A program made the translations under genes and the position numbers. A stretch of 64,000 bases of DNA, taken from positions 496,001-560,000 of the forward strand of contig NZ_WHOB01000016.1 of assembly GCF_013141775.1 (NCBI RefSeq), written 5' to 3'. Each line of letters opens with the position of its first letter. Within the stretch, counting starts at the first letter, position 1. Positions 42,262-52,096 of this stretch are shown here, piece after piece. The stretch comes from Paenibacillus phytohabitans (GTDB lineage Bacteria > Bacillota > Bacilli > Paenibacillales > Paenibacillaceae). Below the pieces are notes generated by a model. The model ran no database searches and was not told where the DNA came from. It worked only from the letters and a program-made list of their open reading frames with translations.

Positions 42262-43392
42262 TTATGATCCTGATAACAATCCCTTAATATAGCCGCTTAA
42301 CTCTCGCGCCGTCTGCTGATGGGCCAGTAACCCAGGATGGGTTCTTGCTCCCGCCGTTTCGTCCGTCATATCCGGCAATTGAAACACTGACACTTTCTTG
42401 TCGCCAGTTGACTGGATATAAGCATCCACAGCACGATATATCGCCGGCATCAGCGGAATGCCCAGCATGCCATACGCCCAGAGAATATGGGCAGTGTTGT
42501 TATAACGTCTCAGCTTGCCCAGAAATTTCACCACGGCCGCCTCAAACGCTGCCAGATCGTCTTCATGATAACTGCCGTCTTCCTTCAGCCGCTGCTTATA
42601 TCTCTGCCCGGTACCTTCATCCACCCATTCCGGGGAATGAAATGCACCGTTATCATTAGTACCAAGATTAACGACCACGACATCCGGCTGCCAGGATTCG
42701 AAGTCGTTCTCCTTATGCGCTCCGAGCGCTTCATTACGCTCTCCGGTGAGCAGACCGCAGACTTGCTCGTAGATATCTGGAAGATTACCCTTCGGATTGT
42801 TATCCCAGCTGGTGAGCACACCCCATCCGCTCTGCGAGATCACCCGGTATTCTGCCTGTACTGCGTCTGCAGTCATAGCCGTATAATTATGTACTCCGCT
42901 GAACCAGGCCGGTATCCAGTCCAGCTCCTCCCGGGCTCCGATAACGCCTTCACCTGAAGTGATGCTGTCGCCGATGAACTCCAGCCGGTAGGGCTTCGCT
43001 TCAACCGGCAGGAACGCTCCGTCTGTCCGGACCGCATGGAACTGCAGATAGCAGCCCGGGTCGCCGCTCATCGCCTGAACCTCTTTTACAATCCGGATAT
43101 TCTTCACGGTGTCAAGGTTCATTCCGCGGAATACACAGATCCAGTGCCTTCCGGCATTCAGCATCTGTCTGCTGACCGGAACGGAGTTGATCAAGATACT
43201 GATCCAGGATTCGTATTGGTCATAACCGGATTCCACTTCAATCCACAGCCCGGAAGCCTGGACATTCAGCTCGATGGCACTGCCCGTCCAGAATAACGTA
43301 ACCGGGTCCAAGCCGCCGGTCGTTCTGCCGTGAATCTTCAAATGCTCGATTTCAGCCAGCCGATGTACCTGTAAATACGCGTCCCCACTCAT
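42262..43392 (-). CDS. SGNH/GDSL-family esterase (CE2-like)
   Basis: A 376-residue hydrolase. The N-terminal 150 residues form a beta-sandwich like that of CE2 acetyl-xylan esterases. The SGNH catalytic domain follows: block I EFIGDSITSGEG with the nucleophile serine, block III VVVNLGTNDNG, and the C-terminal histidine in ARTHPGLLAHQ. It has no signal peptide, so it probably removes acetyl groups from imported oligosaccharides in the cytoplasm. The ATG at 43392 overlaps the upstream gene's stop by four bases, indicating coupling. Confidence 0.8.
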   Translation of the reverse strand: MSGDAYLQVHRLAEIEHLKIHGRTTGGLDPVTLFWTGSAIELNVQASGLWIEVESGYDQYESWISILINSVPVSRQMLNAGRHWICVFRGMNLDTVKNIRIVKEVQAMSGDPGCYLQFHAVRTDGAFLPVEAKPYRLEFIGDSITSGEGVIGAREELDWIPAWFSGVHNYTAMTADAVQAEYRVISQSGWGVLTSWDNNPKGNLPDIYEQVCGLLTGERNEALGAHKENDFESWQPDVVVVNLGTNDNGAFHSPEWVDEGTGQRYKQRLKEDGSYHEDDLAAFEAAVVKFLGKLRRYNNTAHILWAYGMLGIPLMPAIYRAVDAYIQSTGDKKVSVFQLPDMTDETAGARTHPGLLAHQQTARELSGYIKGLLSGS

Positions 43393-43643
43393 TCTGATCC
43401 CTCCCGCCTTGTGGCAATCGTGAAGCTGCGGACCTTCATCCATTTGCCGCCGACCCACTCGTCGATGGTTCCCTTCTTCGTCCGGACACAGAATTTATGC
43501 GCCGTCCCGCGGTCAAAGCCCGTTGCCTCATACAGCAGATCATCACCTTGCTGCCCTTTGAAGTACACCTGCTTCAGTCCGAGTCTGTTCAATAATTCCA
43601 GCTTCACACTTTCGGTATATTGCCGTGAGAATTCTTTTGACAT
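43389..43643 (-). CDS. Small protein coupled to the SGNH esterase, unknown function
   Basis: An 84-residue soluble protein, rich in lysine and arginine, with segments YTESVKLELLNRLGLKQVYF and HKFCVRTKKGTIDEWVGGKW. No signal peptide or membrane helix. It has a clear AGGAGGAA ribosome binding site and an ATGA overlap with the esterase gene, so it is a real gene. The family is not recognised. Confidence 0.6.
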   Translation of the reverse strand: MSKEFSRQYTESVKLELLNRLGLKQVYFKGQQGDDLLYEATGFDRGTAHKFCVRTKKGTIDEWVGGKWMKVRSFTIATRREGSE

Positions 43644-43824
43644 CTATGTTCCTCCTGCGCTAATTAAGTTCTTTAGTGTTTTTTCGGATCGCTTATATGA
43701 GGATAACGTAAAAGCTGCGGATTTACATCTTTATTTTAAATCCCGCTGCCTTAAATCTAGTTGATTTTGAACTCTCCCATGTAATAAAATGAAAAGATTA
43801 AATAGAAAAGGATGCGCATACGCA

Positions 43825-45705
43825 ATGCCGTTTAAGGAATCACGCTCGCTCAGTAAAAGATCGATTCTATTCTTCTCCCTAATTATGCTAGTTAAAAGCT
43901 ATTTCGCCTGGTATTACCTGTTCGAAGACGGGCCGACCTGGACCACATGGCTGAAAGAGATTCCTTTTGTGCTGCTGCTGTTCTGCCTCATCGAATGGTT
44001 CGCCACAAAGCGGAAAATTGCCATCTATATGCTCGTCAATCTGCTTATTACCGTTTTATTCTTCTCTCTGATTGTCTATCATAATCATTTTGGCATTATT
44101 GCTACTTCTCAGGTCTTCGGCCAGGTCAAGCAGGTGGGAGCCGTCAAGAAAAGTATATTCGCCGTCGTGCACCCTCAATATATGCTTATTTTCGTAGACA
44201 TTATCATTATCAGCCTGGTTATGCTCAGACGCAAGAAGGCGCTGGCTTGGAAGCACTCAATGTCACGCCCCAGTAACCGCAAGGCGGTCGCTGCCTTGTT
44301 CTGTGTTTCACTTGTCATGTGTATGATGAATATTTTTCCGAATAAGGCCAGTATGAACGAGAATGTCAAAGCCGAACAAATGGGGATCCTCAATTATGAA
44401 GCTTATGCCCTGCTGGGTGAGCCGGAGGAAGAGCCGATTAATCAAGCGGAAATCTCACAGGCAGGCATTGATAAGACCAAAGGCATTCAGACCCTAGCCA
44501 ATCCGGTCATGTACGGGGCCGCCAAGGGTAAGAATCTGATCATCCTGCAAATGGAGTCTTTCCAGAACTTCCTGATCAATCTGTCGGTTGACGGAACAGA
44601 AATTACACCTAACCTGAATAAGCTTGCCGCCGAGAGTTATTACTTCCCCCGGTTCTTTCAGCAGGTGGGTCAAGGTAACACATCGGATGCCGAGTTTATC
44701 GTAAATACTTCCTTCTATGTTCCGCCGGATGGTCCGGCTACAGAAATGTATGCACCTAAAGACCTGCCGAGTCTGCCGAAGCTCCTGCAGGCCCAAGGCT
44801 ACGACACGGCAACCTTCCATACGAATGAAGTCGACTTCTGGAACCGCGGAGAACTCTACGATGCGCTTGGGTTTAACCGTTATTATGACAAAGCCTACTT
44901 CGGTGAAGACGATACTGTCTTCTATGGTTCATCGGATGAGGTCCTGTATAACAAAACATCGTCAGAGCTGGCCCGGATGGACCAGAACGAACAGCCCTTC
45001 TATTCACACGTAATCTCGATGTCATCGCATAACCCGTTCACCATTCCAGAGAGCAAATATAAGATGACACTGCCGGAACGTTACGAAGGTACGCTTGTGG
45101 GAGACTATATCCGTGCCGAGAACTATGCCGATTATGCGCTGGGTCAATTTATGGATGAACTCAAAAGCAGCGGGGTATGGGATAACAGTGTGGTTGTGCT
45201 TTATGGTGATCACCGGGGACTTCCTATTTTCTCGCTCAAGGATGATGATAAAGTCTTAATGGAGGAAATTCTGGGGCATGAATATAATGAACGCGATCTG
45301 ATTAATATCCCGCTCATCATATCAGCTACCGGCATTACGTCTCCAAGCGTGAAGGAGCAGCTGGGCGGACAGGTTGACATTCTCCCTACTGTAGCGAATC
45401 TGCTCGGTGTGCCGCTGGACTATCATATTCATTTCGGACAGGATTTATTGAATCAGACCCATTATAACCTGCTCCCGCAGCGCTATTATCTGCCTACGGG
45501 CTCCTTCGTTAATAACGAAGAGCTCTTCTTATCCGGCAGCGGGTTCGAAGACGGACAGCATTATACATTATCCGGTGACGGGACGGAGCTCCTGCAATCG
45601 ACAGAGGATGAGTTCACCCGCGCACTTGAGCTTCTGCGGATGTCGGACAGTTATGTTACACAGCTGCCGGACCGTGAAGTTAAGGATGAGAGTAGCTCTG
45701 ATTAA
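43825..45705 (+). CDS. LTA synthase-like membrane phosphoglycerol transferase
   Basis: A 626-residue membrane enzyme. Five N-terminal helices (about residues 10-190) anchor an extracellular sulfatase-fold domain. The metal site begins at E244 (LQMESFQNF), the catalytic threonine is T286 (VGQGNTSDAEF), and VVLYGDHRGLPI gives the later metal ligands. It transfers glycerol-phosphate from phosphatidylglycerol to teichoic acid or a similar acceptor. The ATG at 43825 has AAAAGG upstream; one at 43789 has no site. Primase, synthase or a related role cannot be told apart here. Confidence 0.88.
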   Translation: MPFKESRSLSKRSILFFSLIMLVKSYFAWYYLFEDGPTWTTWLKEIPFVLLLFCLIEWFATKRKIAIYMLVNLLITVLFFSLIVYHNHFGIIATSQVFGQVKQVGAVKKSIFAVVHPQYMLIFVDIIIISLVMLRRKKALAWKHSMSRPSNRKAVAALFCVSLVMCMMNIFPNKASMNENVKAEQMGILNYEAYALLGEPEEEPINQAEISQAGIDKTKGIQTLANPVMYGAAKGKNLIILQMESFQNFLINLSVDGTEITPNLNKLAAESYYFPRFFQQVGQGNTSDAEFIVNTSFYVPPDGPATEMYAPKDLPSLPKLLQAQGYDTATFHTNEVDFWNRGELYDALGFNRYYDKAYFGEDDTVFYGSSDEVLYNKTSSELARMDQNEQPFYSHVISMSSHNPFTIPESKYKMTLPERYEGTLVGDYIRAENYADYALGQFMDELKSSGVWDNSVVVLYGDHRGLPIFSLKDDDKVLMEEILGHEYNERDLINIPLIISATGITSPSVKEQLGGQVDILPTVANLLGVPLDYHIHFGQDLLNQTHYNLLPQRYYLPTGSFVNNEELFLSGSGFEDGQHYTLSGDGTELLQSTEDEFTRALELLRMSDSYVTQLPDREVKDESSSD

Positions 45706-45720
45706 AAGCTAGCACGAATA

Positions 45721-45763
45721 GAGCCCGGACCCGGAGAAGCGTCTCCAGGACCGGGCTCTTTAT
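45721..45763 (+). terminator. Strong terminator of the LTA synthase-like gene
   Basis: GAGCCCGG-CC-GGAG pairs with CTCC-GG-CCGGGCTC, followed by TTTAT on the plus strand. It begins 16 bases after the gene ends. Confidence 0.9.
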
Positions 45764-45769
45764 CTGTGA

Positions 45770-46645
45770 TTATAGCTGCTTATTCAGGAAGTTCTTCACA
45801 GCCTGGCCTGCAGGAAGCGGCAGCTGCATCCAGACATAAGCATGAAGGGAATCTGGAATGCGTGTGATTTCATAGCTGTCCAGCAGCCCTGCGAAAGCGT
45901 CCAGATTGCGGCGGATGGACTCGTCAGCCCACTCTTCTTCGCTGGGGAGGAATAGTACCGGACACTCTATTTTCTGATAATACTGCTCAAATGACAGATC
46001 CCAGAACTTCACGATATATTCGGTCCTCACACGGTTCAGATAACAGTAGGTGTACTTGCCGTCCGGAAGCTGCTGCAGACTATGTTCATAAAAGGCCGAG
46101 AAATATTCATTCCACAGCCCCTCCGCTGTCAGCTCCGCCCGTTGTTCGGCAACATACTCCTCTATACTGTTGAAGATCCGTTCTTCCCGCTCACCCAATT
46201 CTGCACGCAGCTGTTCTTTTCTCTGCACAATTTCTTCTGCTGTACCTTGGAATATTCCGTATTCGCCGAATTCATTATTAAGTGCGCCTTCGCAGACCAG
46301 GGATAACACTCTCTCCGGATGCGCCGCCGCCAGACTCAGGCCAACCTCTGCTCCCATCGAGCTGCCGACGATATGGCACTTGTCTACCTGCAAATGCTGC
46401 AGCAGCAAATACATATCCTCAGCCATCTGATCGATATGATAGCCGGTTTCCGGTTTGTCCGATTGACCATGTCCCCGGATATCGGGAGCAATGATGCTGT
46501 AGTCCTGTGCAAACTGCGGGAGAATCCCCTCCCACATGTTGAGGTTCCCGCCGCTGAAATGAAGAAACAGAATAGCAGGCTTGCTGTTTAATGAATGCCT
46601 CACGTTTATCGCTAGCTGCCCTAATGAAATACGTTCCTCGATCAA
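45770..46645 (-). CDS. Alpha/beta-fold hydrolase
   Basis: A 291-residue cytoplasmic hydrolase. The oxyanion region is LFLHFSGGNLNMWEG, the nucleophile elbow is VGSSMGAEVGLSL, and the late histidine is in IPDSLHAYVWMQLP. A helical cap of about 70 residues lies after the elbow. The substrate is unknown. A TTG start at 46645 has GGAGG 8 bases upstream. Confidence 0.83.
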   Translation of the reverse strand: MIEERISLGQLAINVRHSLNSKPAILFLHFSGGNLNMWEGILPQFAQDYSIIAPDIRGHGQSDKPETGYHIDQMAEDMYLLLQHLQVDKCHIVGSSMGAEVGLSLAAAHPERVLSLVCEGALNNEFGEYGIFQGTAEEIVQRKEQLRAELGEREERIFNSIEEYVAEQRAELTAEGLWNEYFSAFYEHSLQQLPDGKYTYCYLNRVRTEYIVKFWDLSFEQYYQKIECPVLFLPSEEEWADESIRRNLDAFAGLLDSYEITRIPDSLHAYVWMQLPLPAGQAVKNFLNKQL

Positions 46646-46763
46646 AATTCAAACCTCCATGTTATGTATAATCGAACTGTTAGCGGCTGAATCTTCTTAT
46701 GTTCATCTTATGTATGTATTCTGTTGGCTATCAACACTTAGAGATAACTCTAACTGCCAGCAG

Positions 46764-47138
46764 TTATATCTCCCGTAGCAAATCGTAATTATTGGTGTCG
46801 TAGAGAGCAACCTTCAAATCAATAATGTTCAGATTTTTCTTCAATTCATCCATCTGCCGCAGTACTTCCTTACGGTGCTCGATCATAATACTTCGCCGTG
46901 TCTCCTTGGTCGAATCGCCTTCCATAATCAATTCGATGTATTTTTTGATATCTTTAATCGGCATTCCGGTGTTTTTCAGGCAGCAAATCACTTTGACAAG
47001 TGATAAATCACCATCAGAAAATATGCGGTTTCCCGCTCCATTGCGTCCCACAAAGGGCAACAATCCCTCCTTATCGTAAAAGCGGAGTGTATGCGCCGTC
47101 ACCTCACAAATCGCAGCTACTTCATTGATACTGTACAT
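46764..47138 (-). CDS. MerR-family transcriptional regulator
   Basis: A 124-residue regulator. The MerR winged helix starts YSINEVAAICEVTAHTLRFY with YDKEGLLPF, and a long dimerisation helix follows. No metal-binding cysteine pattern is seen, so it belongs to the small-molecule or aldehyde-type MerR group. It is divergent from an SDR gene, and a 19-base-spaced promoter with an inverted repeat lies between them. Confidence 0.88.
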   Translation of the reverse strand: MYSINEVAAICEVTAHTLRFYDKEGLLPFVGRNGAGNRIFSDGDLSLVKVICCLKNTGMPIKDIKKYIELIMEGDSTKETRRSIMIEHRKEVLRQMDELKKNLNIIDLKVALYDTNNYDLLREI

Positions 47139-47174
47139 CCTCTTTCACCTCGAAATGGGTATTGTAATGACTGC

Positions 47175-47205
47175 TTGACTTCGATAACCCTCTAAGTATT
47201 AGCAT
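47175..47205 (+). promoter_or_regulatory. MerR-type promoter and operator of the SDR gene
   Basis: Plus-strand -35 TTGACT (47175-47180), a 19-base spacer and -10 TAGCAT (47200-47205). The long spacer is typical of MerR-activated promoters. The inverted repeat ACTTCGA-TAACCC-TCTAAGT (47178-47197, one mismatch per arm) spans it. Confidence 0.7.
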
Positions 47206-47309
47206 TAAGTATATCGAACGGCTCGCCAACTTACAATTCAGGCCGGATGTTAAACATTCTGGTATGAGCCATAGATACAGTCAAACAGGGCAAAGGAGAG
47301 AAAGAAAAG

Positions 47310-48251
47310 ATGGAGAAATTCCCAAAATGGACAGCTTCAAATATTCCCTCACAGCAGGGCCGCTCGGCCATCGTTACCGGTACAGGAGGCATCGGCTACG
47401 AAACGGCGCTGGAGCTGGCCAAAAATGGGGCAGAAGTCATACTCGCTGGCCGCAATGCCGCAAAGGGAGCAGAGTCGGTGAAAAAAATCCGCAGTAGTGT
47501 TCCCTCAGCCAACATCCGTTTTGAAGAGCTGGATCTTGCCAGCCTAGAGTCGGTACAGGCGTTCGGCGCAAGGATGAATAAGGAGCGGCACAGTCTGGAT
47601 CTGCTAATCAATAATGCAGGAGTAATGACACCTCCTACCCGCAAAATCACGAAAGATGGCTTTGAGCTTCAATTCGGTACGAATTACCTTGGACATTTCG
47701 CGTTGACTGCGCATCTGATGCCTTTACTGCGCAAAGGAAACAAACCGCGTGTGATAAGCCTGGGCAGTGTTGCCCACCGGAGCGGCTCAATACATTTTGA
47801 CGACCTGCAATTTGAACGCCGTTATCATGCCATGAAAGCTTATGCGCAATCAAAAATTGCCATGATCATGTTCGCACTGGAGCTGCAGCGGCGCAGTGAC
47901 GCGTCGGGCTGGGGCCTATTGAGCCTTCCTGCTCATCCGGGTGTTTCACGCACGGAGCTGATTCTCAACGGGTCCGGACCGAATAGCTCCGCGGGAATGT
48001 TGCGCAGGCTATTGGGTCCGGTCTTCTTCCAGCCAGCCGCGCAAGGCGCGCTTCCGACGCTCTTCGCCGCGACATCGCCGGACGCGAAGTCCGGAACTTA
48101 TTATGGTCCCGGCAGACTCTCAGAAACAAGGGGCTTGCCAAAGCCGGGCAAGATCGCTCCGCAGGGGCTGGATGCTGCTGTGGCGGCCAGACTGTGGGAA
48201 GTATCCATACAATTGACGCATGTGGATTTCGACGCAATAGCGAATTCATAA
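47310..48251 (+). CDS. SDR-family oxidoreductase (retinol-dehydrogenase-like)
   Basis: A 313-residue short-chain dehydrogenase. The NAD(P) motif is TGTGGIGYETA, NNAGVM follows near residue 95, and the catalytic Tyr and Lys are in AYAQSKIAMIMFALEL. The extended C-terminus and the ISLGSVAHRSG segment resemble retinol-dehydrogenase-type and light-dependent protochlorophyllide-reductase-like SDRs. It is divergent from a MerR regulator that probably activates it. Carbonyl or aldehyde stress is a plausible setting. Confidence 0.85.
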   Translation: MEKFPKWTASNIPSQQGRSAIVTGTGGIGYETALELAKNGAEVILAGRNAAKGAESVKKIRSSVPSANIRFEELDLASLESVQAFGARMNKERHSLDLLINNAGVMTPPTRKITKDGFELQFGTNYLGHFALTAHLMPLLRKGNKPRVISLGSVAHRSGSIHFDDLQFERRYHAMKAYAQSKIAMIMFALELQRRSDASGWGLLSLPAHPGVSRTELILNGSGPNSSAGMLRRLLGPVFFQPAAQGALPTLFAATSPDAKSGTYYGPGRLSETRGLPKPGKIAPQGLDAAVAARLWEVSIQLTHVDFDAIANS

Positions 48252-48316
48252 AGGTTCCATAGGCACCAATCCCGCCTGCTGATCATACACAGATAGAAAG
48301 AAGGGCGGGATGCGGG

Positions 48317-49114
48317 ATGGGTAACATGCGGAATGAACAGGACTGGGCCATCTTTCTGGCTGCCGTCTGCGGGCAGACCTATGTACAATTTGAACATGCG
48401 GACGGTTCGTTCGTGGTTCCGGCGGACTTCTCGGTCGTGCATAATTTCCGGGCGAAATCCATGGGCGGAATCTCCGAGCCGTTTGGTTTCATTCTGGAAT
48501 CACCGCAAGAGATCATTGTTGCCTGGCGCGGAAGCAGCTCAACCACCAATTGGCTCTCCAACATGAATGCTGCGCAAAAGAAGTTCAAATATATCAAGGA
48601 AGATTGCCTGACGCACAGAGGCTTCACAGATATTTATTCGTCAGCAAGAGAGGAAATCCTCTCCATACTCGGGACCTTGTCACCGGAGAAAACGCTATAC
48701 GTTACAGGCCACAGCCTCGGCGGGGCACTAGCAACCTTATGTGCTATAGATATCGCTGCTAATTCAGCCTACAGGTCTCCCCGCCTGTATACGTACGGAT
48801 CTCCGCGTGCAGGTGATCCTGCATTTGCCAAAGCTTTCAGCAGCTATGTCCGCAGCAGCTTCCGTTATGCCAATCTTTTTGACGTCGCCACCTACGTTCC
48901 GCCTACCATCTACAAGCTGCCCCGGCATGAGAAAAAATATTATTACACCCATGTGCAGACGCTGTACTCATTATCTTTCCAGAACGGGACGGTTGAGCTC
49001 AATCATGTGCTTAGAAGCTATTTCGCAGTACTGTCGAAGCAACGGCCAGAATACACAGCAATGTTATGTTCCACGAATCCCGGCTTCTGTCCGGTGCTTG
49101 AATTGATTACCTGA
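48317..49114 (+). CDS. Class 3 lipase family protein
   Basis: A 265-residue alpha/beta hydrolase of the Lipase_3 group. The nucleophile motif is YVTGHSLGGALATL, the segment FGFILESPQEIIVAWRGS gives the oxyanion region, and YTYGSPRAGDPAFAKAF is the usual strand after the elbow with a likely catalytic Asp in LFDVATYVPP. No signal peptide is visible, so it is probably intracellular. It stands 65 bases after the SDR gene on the same strand and may be co-transcribed. Confidence 0.83.
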   Translation: MGNMRNEQDWAIFLAAVCGQTYVQFEHADGSFVVPADFSVVHNFRAKSMGGISEPFGFILESPQEIIVAWRGSSSTTNWLSNMNAAQKKFKYIKEDCLTHRGFTDIYSSAREEILSILGTLSPEKTLYVTGHSLGGALATLCAIDIAANSAYRSPRLYTYGSPRAGDPAFAKAFSSYVRSSFRYANLFDVATYVPPTIYKLPRHEKKYYYTHVQTLYSLSFQNGTVELNHVLRSYFAVLSKQRPEYTAMLCSTNPGFCPVLELIT

Positions 49115-49143
49115 TCACCGGGGGAGCCCCTGCATATTGTTAA

Positions 49144-50415
49144 TTAATTCGCCAAAATTTGATTCAGGCTCTTCTCCAGCACTTTCAATCCTGCTTCCGG
49201 CTGAATCCGGTTACGGATAATATTCTGCAGCTCCTCTGACATTGCAGTGAATAGTGCCGCATATTTATCGGTTTGCGGGGCGAACTTCACCTGATCCCTC
49301 GACTGGATAAACAGCTCGCGGTAAGGCAGCTCCCGGTAAGCCCGGCTCTCTGCGATATCAAGATTGGCCGGGACATGACCCGCCTCCCCCCAGATATGTC
49401 CGCCCACCTCTGAGAAATACTTCATGAAGTCCATCGCTCCCTCCTGCTCCTCCAAGCTTACGTAAGCCGGAATAACCAGCGTATGTGAGCTTCCCCAGTG
49501 GGCGGCGCTGCCGAAGATGGGCGGGAGAGGCATAATACCGATTTCGGTATCCTCATTGCCCAGATGATGCCCCGCTTCCCATACTCCGCCGAACCACAGT
49601 CCAGCCTGGCCGTTATAGAAGGAGTCCCAAGGTGTATTATCATTCAGATCACTTAATCCCTCTTCGAACAGCTGCTGGTAGAAGGTCAGGACCTTCACCG
49701 ACTTCTCATTATCGACCGCTGCATGCTTCATATCGGGACTGAACAGCTCTCCGCCTGCCTCATAATACAGATCCAGGAACGATTCCTGAAAATAAGGGGT
49801 GTTGACCGCCATCGGCTCTACCCCCGGAACCCGCTCAGCGATCTGCCGCAGCATACGGATGAACCCTGCGGGAGTGTTCTCTTCAAGCTTCGGCGTTCCA
49901 TCTGGAGTAAGCAATCCGGCCCTGGCCAGTATATCCTTGTTGTAATAGAGCATGTGAAAATGGGTATCGAGCGGGACTGCATAATATTGTCCGCTGTAGC
50001 TGACGCTCTGCAGGTTCTGTTCACCGATTTGACTCCACTGGAATCCGTCCTGCTCAGCCAGAGCATTCAGCGGAACAATTTGCCCCGCTTTAATGAACGG
50101 CGACAACCGGTCCGCATGGACAACGGCTACATCAGGCCCTTTGCCGAAGGACAGAGCAGTGCTCAGCCTGGCGTAATATTCGTTAGATTCAAGTCTGAGC
50201 TGCTTCACAAACACTTCACTCTGGGAAGCATTATAATCTTTGATAATTCTCTCTACGAATTCGCCTTCGCCGCCTCCGAACGGATTCCAGAAGGATACCT
50301 CGACAGGCACTGTACTCTCCTGGGGACTCTGATTCCCGGAAGAGAGCTCTGCACAGCCCGGCAGCAGGAACAGATACAGCAGCAGAACGGGCAGCATACG
50401 GCCCATGGTTTTCAT
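49144..50415 (-). CDS. Second sugar-binding lipoprotein, paralogue at the end of the TCS operon
   Basis: A 423-residue extracellular solute-binding protein (family 1). The signal ends in the lipobox FLLPGC. It is closely similar along its whole length to the binding protein at 55843-57156: both contain FGGGEGEFV, QLRLESNEYYA, YAVPLDTHFHM and MAVNTPYFQE. The ATG at 50415 has GGGGGAG upstream; the in-frame extension to 50472 has none. It sits directly behind the response regulator gene, away from the permeases, so it may serve as a sensing partner of the kinase or as a variant-specificity binding protein. Confidence 0.85.
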   Translation of the reverse strand: MKTMGRMLPVLLLYLFLLPGCAELSSGNQSPQESTVPVEVSFWNPFGGGEGEFVERIIKDYNASQSEVFVKQLRLESNEYYARLSTALSFGKGPDVAVVHADRLSPFIKAGQIVPLNALAEQDGFQWSQIGEQNLQSVSYSGQYYAVPLDTHFHMLYYNKDILARAGLLTPDGTPKLEENTPAGFIRMLRQIAERVPGVEPMAVNTPYFQESFLDLYYEAGGELFSPDMKHAAVDNEKSVKVLTFYQQLFEEGLSDLNDNTPWDSFYNGQAGLWFGGVWEAGHHLGNEDTEIGIMPLPPIFGSAAHWGSSHTLVIPAYVSLEEQEGAMDFMKYFSEVGGHIWGEAGHVPANLDIAESRAYRELPYRELFIQSRDQVKFAPQTDKYAALFTAMSEELQNIIRNRIQPEAGLKVLEKSLNQILAN

Positions 50416-50493
50416 CTCACTCCCCCTTTCCGGAACAGGTTCACTCCAGTCATATTCTGTAAGCGTTTGCACAAAATCCCACCCTCACAGCCC

Positions 50494-52095
50494 TCATTGG
50501 CCGCTCTTACGAACCAGCCCGCGATATTCCGAAGGAGACACGCCAGTGATTTTCTTGAACACCTTGGAGAAATATTTCGGGTCCTGAATCCCGACCAGGG
50601 TACCGACATCTCCAGCCTTCAGTTCTCCGGTTAGCAGGGTCTTGGCCTTCTCAATTCTGATCCGGGTCAGATACTCCAGGAAGCTCTCGCCTACTTCCTT
50701 CCTGAACAGGTTGGCGAAATAATTCTTGCTTAAATGTACAAGCCGGCTAATCGACTGCAGTGTGATTTCCTGATCATAGTACTGCTGAATATACTGGGTT
50801 GCCTTGATAATGCTGTTCCGGTCGCTGTTATACATCTCTATCATATGCTCTACCAGCGCTTCGAAGGCCTGCATGAACCATAGCCGGCTCTGTTCAAGCG
50901 TTTCCAGCATCGACAGCTCGTCAAAGTACTGCTTCTTGAGCTCCAGAACCTGTTCAGCATCCCTGGATACATCAGGCCACAAGGTTGTTAGGATCATCAG
51001 CAGCTCAAGTGAGATAATCTGCACGAGATCCGCATCCCGGCGTACAGCCAGCTGCCCGAACAGCTGATTCAGATACTCCTCCAGCTCTCTGGACTGGAAG
51101 GCGTACACCATAGACTGGATCTGGCGGCTGCTGATCTGAAGTGCCTCAAGCGGAGGTACTTGCGCCTTCAATTCTTCGCTGCCGTGAACCAGAACACGAC
51201 CGCTCCCCATAAACAGCTTCTGCCTGGCAGCTTCCACGGCCTGGACATAAGCATTCTTCAGCTCTGCCCACTGCCCGTTCACTCCGCTTAGACCAATCGT
51301 TGCAGTCCAGCCGTATTGGGCCGATAAGCGGCCGATAAGCTCTTCACTACAGCTGTGCACGAAGTCTAACCAGGCTAATCCTGCGGGCTCTGCGTTTACG
51401 GCTGTGGTCACTACAATATTAAGCTCCCCCTGTCTGTCCGGGAACATCTCATAGCCGAGGGTTCGCTCATCCCACATCTGCTCCAGCAGCCTGCGGATCG
51501 CGCTCTGTCCTTGCCCATACCCCGGCTCAGCACTGCTGCCCAGGCTAATATGCAGCAAATATAGCGGCCGTGAATCCGCAAGTCCCGCCTGTGCGAGTCT
51601 ACTTCTGTCTATCTGCCCCTGAGCCGCCCCCCGCTCCATGAGCTCCAGCAGGAAATTCTCCTTATGCACCGGCTCCGGGGGAGCAGCCTGGGAAGAGACG
51701 GGCATATTCTTCTGCACCGCCTCCAGGCTTTCCTTCAATTTAAGCAGCACCAGCTCAAAGTCACGCGGCATCATATCCGATTTGATCATATACTCGGATA
51801 CACTATGTCTGATCGCTTCCTTGGCATACTGGAAATCTTCGAGGTTGCTGAGGATAATAATCCTGATATCCGGTGAGAGCTTCCGTACCTCGGCAATGAG
51901 CTCGATGCCGTCCATCACGGGCATTTTGATATCGGTAATCAGGATATCAGGCAGCCCGGATTCCATCACCTCCAATGCCTCCCTGCCGTTCGACGCTTCG
52001 CCTATGACCTCCATCCCGATGGACTCCCAATTAATCATCGACCGGATTCCATATCTTACGATAAATTCATCTTCTACGATAATGACCCGGTGCAT
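50494..52095 (-). CDS. YesN-like response regulator with AraC DNA-binding domain
   Basis: A 533-residue response regulator. The receiver domain (1-125) has the phosphoacceptor D55 in DILITDIKMPVMDG and the conserved VEDE near the start. A long middle region precedes the AraC-type double helix-turn-helix in the last 100 residues (ISRLVHLSKNYFANLFRKE and VGIQDPKYFSKVFKKITG). It starts 1 base after the kinase gene's end region and is co-translated with it. It probably activates the flanking transporter and glycosidase genes. Confidence 0.93.
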   Translation of the reverse strand: MHRVIIVEDEFIVRYGIRSMINWESIGMEVIGEASNGREALEVMESGLPDILITDIKMPVMDGIELIAEVRKLSPDIRIIILSNLEDFQYAKEAIRHSVSEYMIKSDMMPRDFELVLLKLKESLEAVQKNMPVSSQAAPPEPVHKENFLLELMERGAAQGQIDRSRLAQAGLADSRPLYLLHISLGSSAEPGYGQGQSAIRRLLEQMWDERTLGYEMFPDRQGELNIVVTTAVNAEPAGLAWLDFVHSCSEELIGRLSAQYGWTATIGLSGVNGQWAELKNAYVQAVEAARQKLFMGSGRVLVHGSEELKAQVPPLEALQISSRQIQSMVYAFQSRELEEYLNQLFGQLAVRRDADLVQIISLELLMILTTLWPDVSRDAEQVLELKKQYFDELSMLETLEQSRLWFMQAFEALVEHMIEMYNSDRNSIIKATQYIQQYYDQEITLQSISRLVHLSKNYFANLFRKEVGESFLEYLTRIRIEKAKTLLTGELKAGDVGTLVGIQDPKYFSKVFKKITGVSPSEYRGLVRKSGQ

Positions 52096-52096
52096 C